Part shown: one piece after another, positions 16,706-24,882 of the stretch
How positions within the stretch are numbered: position 1 is the stretch's first letter
Layout: the number at the start of each line of letters is the position of its first letter
Notes under the pieces: generated by a model
The model's input: only the letters and a program-made list of their open reading frames with translations
The model's database searches: none
What the model was told of the DNA's origin: nothing
Assembly (NCBI GenBank): GCA_022712315.1
Contig: JALAGS010000162.1
Span: 1 to 64,000 of the forward strand
Length of the DNA: 64,000 bases
Source of the DNA: Sphingobacterium sp.
GTDB lineage: Bacteria > Bacteroidota > Bacteroidia > Sphingobacteriales > Sphingobacteriaceae
Direction of reading: 5' to 3'
Translations under genes and position numbers: made by a program

Positions 16706-19171
16706 ATGGATACTCGAAGAGATTTTTTAAAGAAAGCGGCTATGCTCGCCGGAGGGGCTTCTATCGCCCATGTTGTTCCATCCGCTATTGCAAAGGCGAT
16801 GGCTATTAATCCAGCCTTGGGTAGTACGTTTTACGATGCCGAGCATATCGTTTTATTAATGCAGGAAAACCGTTCATTTGATCATGCCTTTGGGACACTG
16901 CGTGGTGTAAGAGGTTTTAATGATCCTCGAGCTATCCGGCAACCCAACCGGAATAAGGTCTGGTTTCAGACGCAAAAATCGGGAGAAACATTTGCTCCCT
17001 TCCGATTGGATATCAAAGATTCAAAAGTTACCTGGATGGGTTGCCTGCCCCACAACTGGACTGACCAAACCGACGCAAGGAATAATGGTAAAATGGATAA
17101 ATGGCTAGACGTAAAACATTCTGGATTTAAAGAATTTGCTAATTTACCCTTAACTATGGGACATTATACCCGTGAAGATATTCCTTTTTACTATTCCCTA
17201 GCAGACTCTTTCACAATTTGCGATCAGCACTTTTGTTCGAGTATCACCGGCACGAATCCAAATAGGCTCTATTTCTGGACGGCCAATATCCGCGAGAATC
17301 TTACTGGAAAGGCCTTAGTTTGGAATGGTGACTCCGAGTTTAGCGGTAAGGCAACATGGACAACCTTTCCCGAACGCCTTTCTGAATTAGGTGTAGACTG
17401 GAAGATCTATCAAAATGAAATTTCTTCGAGCAGTGCCGGATATAGTGGTGAAGCAAACAGCTGGTTAGCTAATTTTGGCTGCAACCCAATGGAGTACTTT
17501 CCACAATATCAGGTCAAATATCATCCGCGCTATCGTCAGCTCCTTACATTAAAAAAAGAAGATCTCGAGCGTAAAATGAAAGAAACGACAGCTGTCGACG
17601 CACTTGAAAAATTAAATATAGATCTCAAGCATATCCAAGAGGAACTTCAGTTATATACTGCCGAAAACTTTGAGAAGCTTGACGAGCGAACAAAAGATAT
17701 CCATCGCCGTGCTTTTGTTAACAATAGTGCACAGCCTGATTATATGGAATTGGAAACAATGCATTATCAGGATGGAGATCATCAGCGGGAGTTGCAGATT
17801 CCCAAAGGGGACGTTCTGTATCAATTCCGAAAAGACGTTGAGGAAGGTAAACTACCGACAGTGTCATGGCTAGCACCGCCACAGCTCTTTTCTGACCATC
17901 CTGATTCTCCATGGTTTGGAGCGTGGTATGTCAGCGAAATCATGGACATCCTAACGCAAAATCCAGAAGTTTGGAAAAAGACGGTCTTTATTCTTACATA
18001 TGATGAAAATGATGGGTATTTTGACCATTTTGCCCCCTTTACTGCTCCAAATCCTAATGAAAAAGACAGTGGAAAAGTATCTGCAGGTATAAACCCCGAT
18101 TTGGAATTTGTACGCCGCGATGAACAATATTATCCTGAAAGCGGAAGAGAAAGTAATATAGGTCTTGGCTATCGTGTACCGATGATCATTGCTTCTCCAT
18201 GGACTAGAGGAGGCTGGGTCAATTCACAAGTATTTGATCATACTTCCAGTTTACAATTCCTGGAAAAGTTTATCAACAACAAAATCAAGAAAGATATCAA
18301 AGAAACCAACATCAGCAGTTGGCGACGTACGGTATGCGGAGACTTGACTTCAGCATTTCGCCCTTATCATGGTGAAACCATTAACAGACCTCTTGTGCTA
18401 GAACGGGAGCCTTTTATCCAAGAAATTCACCAAGCAAAATTCAAAGGACTTCCTATGGGCTTCAAAGCACTCAGCCCAATGGAGATCAAACAAATCGAGC
18501 AAAATCCCGGTAGTTCACCTTATTTTCCAAAACAAGAAAAAGGAATCCGTGATTCATGCATTCTTCCTTATGAACTCTATGTGCATGGAGAGTACCAATC
18601 CATAGGGGATTATTTGGTCACATTTGAGGCATCAAATAAAATCTTTGGCAAACATTCGGCAGGCTCACCTTTTACGGTCTACCATGCTGCGTCTTATCAA
18701 GGAGAAGTTGGGACCTCCAGAAATTATGCGGTTTCACCGGGAGACAGTATAACGGACCGCTGGTCGCTAGACGCCTTCGACAACGGCATATACCACTTGG
18801 AAATTCATGGTCCAAATGGATTTTATCGAGAATTTAAAGGCGACAAAAATAATCCCCATTTAAAGATCCGCTGTATTTATGAAAAAAGTAAAAATGATTC
18901 GGTATTTACCGGGCGTTTGTCTTTTTCTTGTACAAACGAGGGGAAAGGTTCCCAACAACTTAACTTTGAGGACGTCAGCTACGGGCAAGAAAAAAAGAGT
19001 ATCCAACTTAAAGGTGGTCAATCCATTAGGATACATTTTGATTTGGCTAAACAAAACTTCTGGTATGACTTTCGCATCACTTGTACTGGTTCTCCAAACT
19101 TCGAGGAACAATATGCAGGTCGTCTAGAATTTGGAAATGCAGGAAAAAGCGACCCCTTATTAAGCCGATAA
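16706..19171 (+). CDS. Phosphocholine-specific phospholipase C, Tat-exported
   Basis: The 821-residue product starts MDTRRDFLKKAAMLAGGASIAHV, a twin-arginine signal, which fixes the start at 16706. The phosphoesterase domain (about 40-560) shows IVLLMQENRSFDHAFGTLRGVRGFNDP, the nucleophile region SSITGTNPNRLYFWTA, FILTYDENDGYFDH and a late DHTS motif. Two C-terminal beta domains (about 620-810) are typical of PC-PLC enzymes. The family removes phosphocholine from phosphatidylcholine or sphingomyelin in the periplasm or outside the cell and can serve phosphate or choline scavenging. It is a single-gene unit with a terminator. Confidence 0.92.
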   Translation: MDTRRDFLKKAAMLAGGASIAHVVPSAIAKAMAINPALGSTFYDAEHIVLLMQENRSFDHAFGTLRGVRGFNDPRAIRQPNRNKVWFQTQKSGETFAPFRLDIKDSKVTWMGCLPHNWTDQTDARNNGKMDKWLDVKHSGFKEFANLPLTMGHYTREDIPFYYSLADSFTICDQHFCSSITGTNPNRLYFWTANIRENLTGKALVWNGDSEFSGKATWTTFPERLSELGVDWKIYQNEISSSSAGYSGEANSWLANFGCNPMEYFPQYQVKYHPRYRQLLTLKKEDLERKMKETTAVDALEKLNIDLKHIQEELQLYTAENFEKLDERTKDIHRRAFVNNSAQPDYMELETMHYQDGDHQRELQIPKGDVLYQFRKDVEEGKLPTVSWLAPPQLFSDHPDSPWFGAWYVSEIMDILTQNPEVWKKTVFILTYDENDGYFDHFAPFTAPNPNEKDSGKVSAGINPDLEFVRRDEQYYPESGRESNIGLGYRVPMIIASPWTRGGWVNSQVFDHTSSLQFLEKFINNKIKKDIKETNISSWRRTVCGDLTSAFRPYHGETINRPLVLEREPFIQEIHQAKFKGLPMGFKALSPMEIKQIEQNPGSSPYFPKQEKGIRDSCILPYELYVHGEYQSIGDYLVTFEASNKIFGKHSAGSPFTVYHAASYQGEVGTSRNYAVSPGDSITDRWSLDAFDNGIYHLEIHGPNGFYREFKGDKNNPHLKIRCIYEKSKNDSVFTGRLSFSCTNEGKGSQQLNFEDVSYGQEKKSIQLKGGQSIRIHFDLAKQNFWYDFRITCTGSPNFEEQYAGRLEFGNAGKSDPLLSR

Positions 19172-19177
19172 ACAAAG

Positions 19178-19212
19178 AAAATGGGAGCATCCAAAAAATG
19201 CTCCCATTTTTA
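19178..19212 (+). terminator. Terminator after phospholipase C
   Basis: A 13-bp stem (19178-19190 with 19198-19210), GC core GGGAGCAT, T5 tail. Confidence 0.85.
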
Positions 19213-19328
19213 TGAACTCCTTGCTGTATAGTTAAAGTTATGGACGAGTCCACACCTGCCATCCGAAGCAAAGTCAATACACATTGAACTTATTACAAAG
19301 TACCTCAAATGAGATAAAACGTACTATT

Positions 19329-19445
19329 TTATTCCTGTATACGACGAACGAGATGGTAGAATCCCTTATACAATAAAACTGCCCCAACAATCAAAAAGAT
19401 AGCTAATAAATATGAGCTGACCGGATTGATAAATAATAGATACAT
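19329..19445 (-). CDS. Possible 38-residue single-helix membrane peptide
   Basis: A small minus-strand frame reads MYLLFINPVSSYLLAIFLIV and on through GAVLLYKGFYHLVRRIQE. It has one strong membrane helix (about 10-28) followed by a basic tail, the usual look of a genuine small membrane protein. No strong ribosome-binding site is seen, as is normal in this phylum. It occupies the otherwise empty gap between the phospholipase terminator and the HYC_CC_PP-like gene. No family is recognised. Confidence 0.4.
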   Translation of the reverse strand: MYLLFINPVSSYLLAIFLIVGAVLLYKGFYHLVRRIQE

Positions 19446-19532
19446 AACTCTGGTAATTTTTGGTTTTTCATTTGTTACTACAAGTTATAACATTTATCCA
19501 AAATATTACAAAAAAAAATTACATATTTTCTC

Positions 19533-19540
19533 TATTTTTG
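19533..19540 (+). promoter_or_regulatory. -7 box five bases before the HYC_CC_PP start
   Basis: TATTTTTG matches TAnnTTTG. It is followed by CTTCG and the ATG at 19546, so a transcript starting at the usual distance would be nearly or fully leaderless. Confidence 0.5.
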
Positions 19541-19545
19541 CTTCG

Positions 19546-19965
19546 ATGAAGAAAATTGCACTATTTATCGGCTTATTTTTCTATTTGCTCGCAGCAAGTG
19601 GTGCATCGTTGCATCTTCATTTTTGTCAGGGAGAAACAAAAAGTGTATCATTAACTGAAACTCATAATGCCGACTGCCCCCTCTGCGCCAAGTCTGCAAA
19701 AAAGCATCAAAAACACTGCCATGAAATAGGAAGTTGCAAAGATGTTAAGATCGAAGCTCAAAAGGTCGATCACTTCAGCCGAGTGACACAAAATCTTGAT
19801 TTTAATAATCTGTCTCCTGCGATAATTACGCTTCATTGGATACTTAATTATTATCATTTCTCTGGCGAAGAAGACAGTATTCCTAAACTAAAGGACACCA
19901 ATTTTGCGAGCAGCAATAGACAAACCCCTCCTGTTTTCATTCTCAATCAAAATTTTAGAATTTAA
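19546..19965 (+). CDS. HYC_CC_PP-like small exported protein
   Basis: The 139-residue product (ATG at 19546; an upstream in-frame start is unlikely) has a signal peptide (about 1-22), then HLHFCQG, DCPLCAKSAKKHQKHC and a C-terminal TPPVFILNQNFRI. The order of an H-x-C motif, a cysteine/histidine-rich centre and a terminal PP matches the HYC_CC_PP family of Bacteroidota. Members sit before TonB receptors, often in copper or metal loci, and so it is here. Metal binding by the Cys/His cluster is inferred. Confidence 0.7.
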   Translation: MKKIALFIGLFFYLLAASGASLHLHFCQGETKSVSLTETHNADCPLCAKSAKKHQKHCHEIGSCKDVKIEAQKVDHFSRVTQNLDFNNLSPAIITLHWILNYYHFSGEEDSIPKLKDTNFASSNRQTPPVFILNQNFRI

Positions 19966-20169
19966 TACCATCCCCTTTCTCTGATTACAGTTCATTTTTT
20001 GAATTGAATTGATATAAGACCGGCATTGTTTAAAAAGCTAGCTGTCATTCTATTCGTTAATGGCAGACTTTATTCCCAACAAAGATCATTTTGCACTTTG
20101 TTCCGGAACAAAAACAGCAGACCTTTATATCATTTTGCACAAAATTTAATAAAACTGGAAAAATAGCCC

Positions 20170-20192
20170 CGTAACCTATCGATGTGGTTACG
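20170..20192 (+). promoter_or_regulatory. Hairpin in the leader of the TonB receptor gene
   Basis: CGTAACC (20170-20176) and GGTTACG (20186-20192) form a 7-bp inverted repeat 55 bases before the receptor ATG. It could be an operator or an mRNA structure; nothing more can be said. Apart from it, 19966-20247 shows no gene. Confidence 0.3.
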
Positions 20193-20247
20193 CGACATTA
20201 GAAAGTAAAAATAAATGCTAGTTGAAGCGAAAACTCCTAATTATACG

Positions 20248-22830
20248 ATGAATCAAATTTTAAAAAAAATATATACAACCACCATTTTATCCTTATTTTT
20301 TCTGGCATTTGTACAGGCACAGACTGATAGTACCAGAACACTTACAGTCGCTGGAAACTGCGCCATGTGTAAGAAACGGATCGAAACGGCTGCAAAGATG
20401 CCAGGTGTAGAAACGGCCGTTTGGAATGCTGAGGACAACTTATTACAGATCAAATACAATCCCCAGAAAGTTCAACTGGAGTCTATCAAAAAAAATATTG
20501 CCCACGTTGGCCATGATGTAGATAACCTAGTTGCGAACGAGGAATCCTATGCTAAACTTCATGAATGTTGTATGTATCCGCGATTGGAAAATGGAAAGCT
20601 CCCCGAAAAGAAAGTTTTGACAACTGATAATCATGATCACCCACATACAGTGACAGGCGTTGTCGTTGAAGAGAATGAGAAAGGAGATCTTAAACCAATT
20701 ATTGGCGCCAATTTACATTGGGCCAACCTTCCCACTAAAAATACAAGGACAAACGAAAATGGTGTTTTTAAATTGGACCATAAGGAAGGATTTAATAAAC
20801 TAGTCGTGAGCTATGTCGGTATGAAATCCGATACGATCACCATCAAAGATCTTCATGAAGTCATTATGATTACAGCAAAAGGCAATGTTTTGATGGAAGT
20901 GGAGGTTAAAGGAACACGACGCTCAAATTACATCGATCGGATGACGCCTGCCCGACTGGAAGTGCTAACTGGAAAAGAGCTTTTCAAAGCCGCATGTTGT
21001 GATTTGAGTGAAAGTTTTGAAACAAACGCCTCTGTTGATGTTGTCAGTGCAGATGCAGTAACAGGAAGTAAACAAATTCAAATGTTAGGTCTTAGCGGTA
21101 TCTATACGCAGTTAACTGTTGAAAATTTACCGGGACCACGCGGATTAGCTTCTCCTTTAGGCTTAAATTCTATAGCAGGAACATGGATAGAATCAATTCA
21201 AATCGCAAAAGGTATTGGCTCTGTAGCCAATGGCTTCGAAAACATGGCCGGACAGATCAACGTTGAATTGAAAAAACCTCAAAATTCAGAAAGATTGTTT
21301 TTTAATGCCTACGCCAATAACATGGGCCGTACCGACGTCAACTTAAACCTTTCCCAAAAAATTGGTCAGCATTGGTCGACAGCGGTTTTATTGCACGATA
21401 ATTTTATGTACAATAAATCCATGAACTTTAGCCACAACGGGTTTAGAGATGTACCGGTCGGTAATCTATTCTCCGGCGTGAACCGCTGGTTTTATGAAAA
21501 CGGCAAAGGACTTATGGTACAGTTTGGTGTAAAATATCTCAATGACGACCGTACAGGTGGGCAGATTGATTTTAATAAAAAGACCGATAAAGGAACGACC
21601 AACCGTTATGGCCTAGGCTTTGATATTGAACGTGTAGAAGGTTTCGCTAAAATTGGCTATGTATTTCCTGAAAACAAGCACCGTAGTATCGGTCTTCAGC
21701 TCGCCGGATCAAACTACAATCAAAAAAGTTATTTCGGTCTCAACAACTACGATTCGGAGCAACAAAATGGTTATGCTAACCTCTTATTTCAAGATATTAT
21801 AGGCACTGTCGCCCATAAATATCGCGTCGGGGCCTCGATAAATTATGACAACTACAACGAATGGTATTTAAAAGATCAGAATTTCAAACGTAAAGAAATT
21901 GTGTCCGGGGCATTTGCAGAATATACCTATAGTCCTTCGGAAAAATTCGATGCCATCATTGGCCTCCGTCAAGATTACAACTCGTTGTACGGCTGGTTTA
22001 CAACACCACGAATCCATTTACGTTATGCGCCTATTTCAGGGACCACCATTCGGGCAAGTTCGGGAAGAGGTCAGCGTACTGCAAATATATTTGCAGAAAA
22101 TACGGCAGTATTGGCTAGTAGTAGAAAACTAATTATTCAATCACCTGATATATATGATAAAGCGTATGGCCTACAACCGGAAGTATCTTGGAATAGCGGC
22201 CTTGCTGTGGACCAAAGTATGCGGATCTTTGGACGCGATGCTTCGGCATCTGTTGAATTTTTCCATAATAGCTTTTCCAATCAGGTAGTAGTAGATTATG
22301 AAAATCCGAGAGAAATTAATTTCTATAACTTAACCGGAAAATCTTTCTCCAATAGTCTACAGACAGAATTTCGCTTTATGCCGGCACCACATTTTGAGAC
22401 AAGATTAGCCTACCGTTTACTTGATGTACAAACAGACTTTGAAAACGGGAGAAAGACGAAACCTTTATTGGCCAAACACCGGGGTTTTGTTAATCTGGCC
22501 TACAATCATCATTCCGGCTGGAGTCTGGATTATACATTGAATGTTGTCGGACAAAAACGCATTCCGTCAACGGCAGAGAATCCTGTCGAATATCAAATGC
22601 CGACCACATCAAAAGCTTATGCGACGATGAACGCTCAAATCAGCAAGACTTTTGGAAAAGAAAAAAACCTCACGGTCTACGTTGGCGGAGAAAACTTATC
22701 GAATTATTTCCAAAAAATGCCGATCCTTGCAGCGGATCAACCTTTTGGAAACTATTTCGACACATCGATGCTTTGGGGGCCTTTAACAGGACGCATGTTC
22801 TATACAGGTATTCGTTATTTCATCAAGTAA
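20248..22830 (+). CDS. TonB-dependent receptor with N-terminal HMA domain (probable copper)
   Basis: The 860-residue product (ATG at 20248) has a signal peptide (1-25), a heavy-metal-associated domain (about 28-95) with metal ligands in NCAMC (C38, C41), a CC pair (107-108) and histidines (DNHDHPH), a carboxypeptidase-like domain (about 129-205), a TonB plug (about 220-345, with GLSGIYTQLTVENLPGPRG) and a barrel ending in MFYTGIRYFIK. The HMA domain is the kind found in Cu chaperones, so copper is the most likely cargo. Fusion of chaperone and receptor in one outer-membrane protein is unusual and sits right after an HYC_CC_PP-like gene. Confidence 0.88.
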   Translation: MNQILKKIYTTTILSLFFLAFVQAQTDSTRTLTVAGNCAMCKKRIETAAKMPGVETAVWNAEDNLLQIKYNPQKVQLESIKKNIAHVGHDVDNLVANEESYAKLHECCMYPRLENGKLPEKKVLTTDNHDHPHTVTGVVVEENEKGDLKPIIGANLHWANLPTKNTRTNENGVFKLDHKEGFNKLVVSYVGMKSDTITIKDLHEVIMITAKGNVLMEVEVKGTRRSNYIDRMTPARLEVLTGKELFKAACCDLSESFETNASVDVVSADAVTGSKQIQMLGLSGIYTQLTVENLPGPRGLASPLGLNSIAGTWIESIQIAKGIGSVANGFENMAGQINVELKKPQNSERLFFNAYANNMGRTDVNLNLSQKIGQHWSTAVLLHDNFMYNKSMNFSHNGFRDVPVGNLFSGVNRWFYENGKGLMVQFGVKYLNDDRTGGQIDFNKKTDKGTTNRYGLGFDIERVEGFAKIGYVFPENKHRSIGLQLAGSNYNQKSYFGLNNYDSEQQNGYANLLFQDIIGTVAHKYRVGASINYDNYNEWYLKDQNFKRKEIVSGAFAEYTYSPSEKFDAIIGLRQDYNSLYGWFTTPRIHLRYAPISGTTIRASSGRGQRTANIFAENTAVLASSRKLIIQSPDIYDKAYGLQPEVSWNSGLAVDQSMRIFGRDASASVEFFHNSFSNQVVVDYENPREINFYNLTGKSFSNSLQTEFRFMPAPHFETRLAYRLLDVQTDFENGRKTKPLLAKHRGFVNLAYNHHSGWSLDYTLNVVGQKRIPSTAENPVEYQMPTTSKAYATMNAQISKTFGKEKNLTVYVGGENLSNYFQKMPILAADQPFGNYFDTSMLWGPLTGRMFYTGIRYFIK

Positions 22831-22854
22831 TAGACAAGCAAAATAATCAAGTGC

Positions 22855-22886
22855 AATAAAAAGGTGGCAAAAGCCACCTTTTTATT
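22855..22886. terminator. Bidirectional terminator between the TonB receptor and maf
   Basis: A perfect 14-bp stem (22855-22868 with 22873-22886) with an AAAA loop serves two converging genes. The maf stop codon lies inside the right arm. Confidence 0.85.
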
Positions 22887-23460
22887 TTAATTTTTTCAAT
22901 TCATGATAAAGCTTTGCCGTTGGCAAACCTACCACATTATTGTATTCTCCCTCTATTTTTTCTATGGCAATAAGGCCAATCCATTCCTGTATTCCATACG
23001 AACCTGCTTTATCTAAAGGAGAAAATGCAGCGACATAGTGCTCGATTTCTTTTGGATCCAATTCGTAAAAATAAACTGCTGTAGTTTCGACAAAAGTGGA
23101 TATCTCACCTTTCCAGGAAATCGCTACTGCTGTCAGAACGGAATGCTTTTTCCCAGACAGATGAGCTAAAGTAAGCTTAGCTTCTCCTTCGTCTTTGGGT
23201 TTACCCAAAATTTCGCCCTCATCTGATACAACAATCGTGTCAGCACAGATAACCAAACTATCGCTCTTATCCTCAAATGCCTGTGCCTTACAAATAGCAA
23301 TTTGACGAACAACCTCAGCAGCGGACAAATTTGGATCCACATACTCGGCAGTTTCCCTTACCTCCACTTCGAACGTCAACCCAAGTCCTGCCAATAGCTG
23401 TTTTCTCCTTGGGGATTGCGATCCCAATATAATTGTTCTATTTTTTAGATTTTCCAACAT
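22882..23460 (-). CDS. Maf-like nucleotide pyrophosphatase
   Basis: The 192-residue product shows the Maf signatures LGSQSPRRKQLLAGLGL (12-28), VICADTIVV, KPKDEGEAKLTLAHLSGKKHSVLTAV and the catalytic KAGSYGIQE. Maf proteins hydrolyse non-canonical or pyrimidine nucleoside triphosphates to monophosphates and have been linked to cell-division control. The TAV/GxY pattern is of the YhdE (dTTP/UTP) type, an inference. It begins 2 bases after the kdsC stop. Confidence 0.92.
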   Translation of the reverse strand: MLENLKNRTIILGSQSPRRKQLLAGLGLTFEVEVRETAEYVDPNLSAAEVVRQIAICKAQAFEDKSDSLVICADTIVVSDEGEILGKPKDEGEAKLTLAHLSGKKHSVLTAVAISWKGEISTFVETTAVYFYELDPKEIEHYVAAFSPLDKAGSYGIQEWIGLIAIEKIEGEYNNVVGLPTAKLYHELKKLK

Positions 23461-23462
23461 CT

Positions 23463-23981
23463 TTATATACTTTTTACAGTTTCATCCTCATACCAATTGC
23501 CCTGTACTTTCATGACCTTTTCGATCAATTCACGGACAACACCCTTTCCACCACCAAAACCAGACACATAATGTGAAATTTTCTTGATTTCTTCTACTGC
23601 ATCCGCAGGAGAAACAGCCACGCCGACAGATTGCATGCAACTAAAATCAGGAATATCGTCGCCGATGTACATTAGCTGGCTTAGCTCTAGCTTATAATTA
23701 CACGCAAGTTCTTTCATTTTCGAAAGTTTATCGGTAACCTTTGAATGTACTTCACTGATGCCCAACCCTTTCATACGCAGCTCTACACCAGTCGATCCCC
23801 CTCCTGTTATAATAAAAATAGGGTAACCTTTCTTGATCGCTAATTGCATGGCATATCCATCCTTTATATTAAATGTACGTAACTGATGTCCCTCTTCGTT
23901 CACTTGCACAGTACCATCGGTCAATACACCATCGACATCCAGCACAAATGCCTTTATTGATTTAAATTCGGTCAATACCAT
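23463..23981 (-). CDS. kdsC: KdsC-type HAD phosphatase (KDO 8-phosphate phosphatase)
   Basis: The 172-residue product is a capless C0-type HAD enzyme: nucleophile motif LDVDGVLTDG (about 14-23), motif II IITGGGS, the conserved lysine in KVTDKLSKM, and motif IV IGDDIPDFSCM. It would dephosphorylate 3-deoxy-D-manno-octulosonate 8-phosphate for lipopolysaccharide synthesis. YrbI/KdsC members can also act on KDN-9-phosphate-like sugars, so the exact substrate is less sure. It is co-transcribed with maf. Confidence 0.85.
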   Translation of the reverse strand: MVLTEFKSIKAFVLDVDGVLTDGTVQVNEEGHQLRTFNIKDGYAMQLAIKKGYPIFIITGGGSTGVELRMKGLGISEVHSKVTDKLSKMKELACNYKLELSQLMYIGDDIPDFSCMQSVGVAVSPADAVEEIKKISHYVSGFGGGKGVVRELIEKVMKVQGNWYEDETVKSI

Positions 23982-24137
23982 AAAAATATATTTTTGTAAA
24001 AGTAAGGCATTTCGAGTAATTATTTGAGTAGCGATATCGATCTATACCAACAGGACTGTCAGATAATTATTCAGATTTGCCAAAATATCATTTGCATGTC
24101 ACAACATAGTTGTATTAGCAACTTATTCTTAAAAATA

Positions 24138-24170
24138 TTTGGATGCTACTGTATATTTACCGTATCTTTG
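24138..24170 (+). promoter_or_regulatory. Strong promoter in the long intergenic region
   Basis: TTTG at 24138-24141 and TATCTTTG at 24163-24170 are 21 bases apart and match the Bacteroidota consensus very well. No protein-coding frame follows closely; the product appears to be a non-coding RNA. Confidence 0.65.
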
Positions 24171-24175
24171 TAGAA

Positions 24176-24395
24176 GATAATTAAAGGTTATCTGGCTATG
24201 AAACACTAACAGCAAGCAATCAAACAAGTTATTTTCTTGGAGCTTGCATAAGATTTAAAAAACAATCATTTTTAGTTTTCACGGCAAAACACGGCAACTA
24301 ATTTAGTTTAGAAGCCCTTAAAGAGTCTTTTCATAATTTAGGTTTATAATTGGTTAGTAACGAACCCTGGTGCCCATCATCAGGGTTTTGTTTTT
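24176..24395 (+). ncRNA. Candidate structured small RNA, about 220 nt
   Basis: It is bounded by the promoter ending at 24170 and the terminator at 24363-24395. Local pairings are dense: AGATAA/TTATCT near the 5' end, GCAAGC/GCTTGC enclosing CAAG/CTTG, TTAGTT/AACTAA enclosing two CACGGCAAAA/CACGGCAAC copies, then the terminator stem. No convincing open frame lies inside. 6S RNA is a possibility by size and by its single-gene arrangement, but I cannot show the 6S central bubble, and I do not recognise tmRNA, RNase P or SRP RNA motifs. Confidence 0.45.
24363..24395 (+). terminator. Terminator of the candidate small RNA
   Basis: AACCCTGGTG (24363-24372) pairs with CATCAGGGTT (24378-24387; one G-U) around a CCCAT loop, followed by TTGTTTTT. 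It is isolated in the intergenic region, which itself implies a transcript. Confidence 0.82.
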
Positions 24396-24527
24396 ATAAG
24401 TATTTTTTCTTCTTCTATTTTATAGATTTGACTTTTTGATAATTGCCATAATTACCTGATATAGATAATCATTAAAACTGATACATCTTCATATCAGCTT
24501 ATATCTAATAACAATTTTCAACCAATG

Positions 24528-24617
24528 TTTAGACAGTGATCAGTCACTGGTTATTCAGTTTACACTGAGCGATCACTGAGCAAGCACTGAACGATCACTG
24601 AACAAGCACTGTCTAAA
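24528..24617. repeat. Phased CACTGARC repeat array inside a dyad
   Basis: The octamer CACTGAGC/CACTGAAC/CACTGTC starts at 24563, 24574, 24585, 24596 and 24607, exactly every 11 bases, with spacers alternating GAT and AAG so that the higher unit is 22 bases. Outer arms TTTAGACAGTG (24528-24538) and CACTGTCTAAA (24607-24617) are perfect inverted repeats, and another CACTG lies at 24545. One-helical-turn spacing suggests a cooperative protein-binding array upstream of the signalling operon. The rest of 24396-24882 shows nothing else beyond AT-rich sequence. Confidence 0.7.
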
Positions 24618-24882
24618 TGCCGAATCTGATCACTACTTGATCCTAATTTGCTGCAACTAAAAATTAAAAGAGTATAAGCTACGCTTACGTAACAAAAAAT
24701 CGCTATCGAGCGGTAATAGGTTATTTTGCGATCTCCTGACTGTTATATAGGTTTGTTTCTATGCTGACTTTTGATTATTTTAGGAATAGCAAGTTTTTTT
24801 GTTATTTTACATATATCTTTTTCCCGGGGTACCATCGAAAAACAATACCTACAGAAAAGTAAAACGATAAACTCATTCTCAC

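Noticed and set aside
24528..24617. CRISPR array
   Set aside because: The repeats are 8-11 bases with 3-base spacers and an inverted outer pair. There are no 28-40 base repeats, no unique spacers and no cas genes nearby.
24528..24617. Terminal inverted repeats of an insertion sequence
   Set aside because: Only about 90 bases lie between the arms, with no transposase and no clear target duplication. A small non-autonomous element remains possible but was not called.
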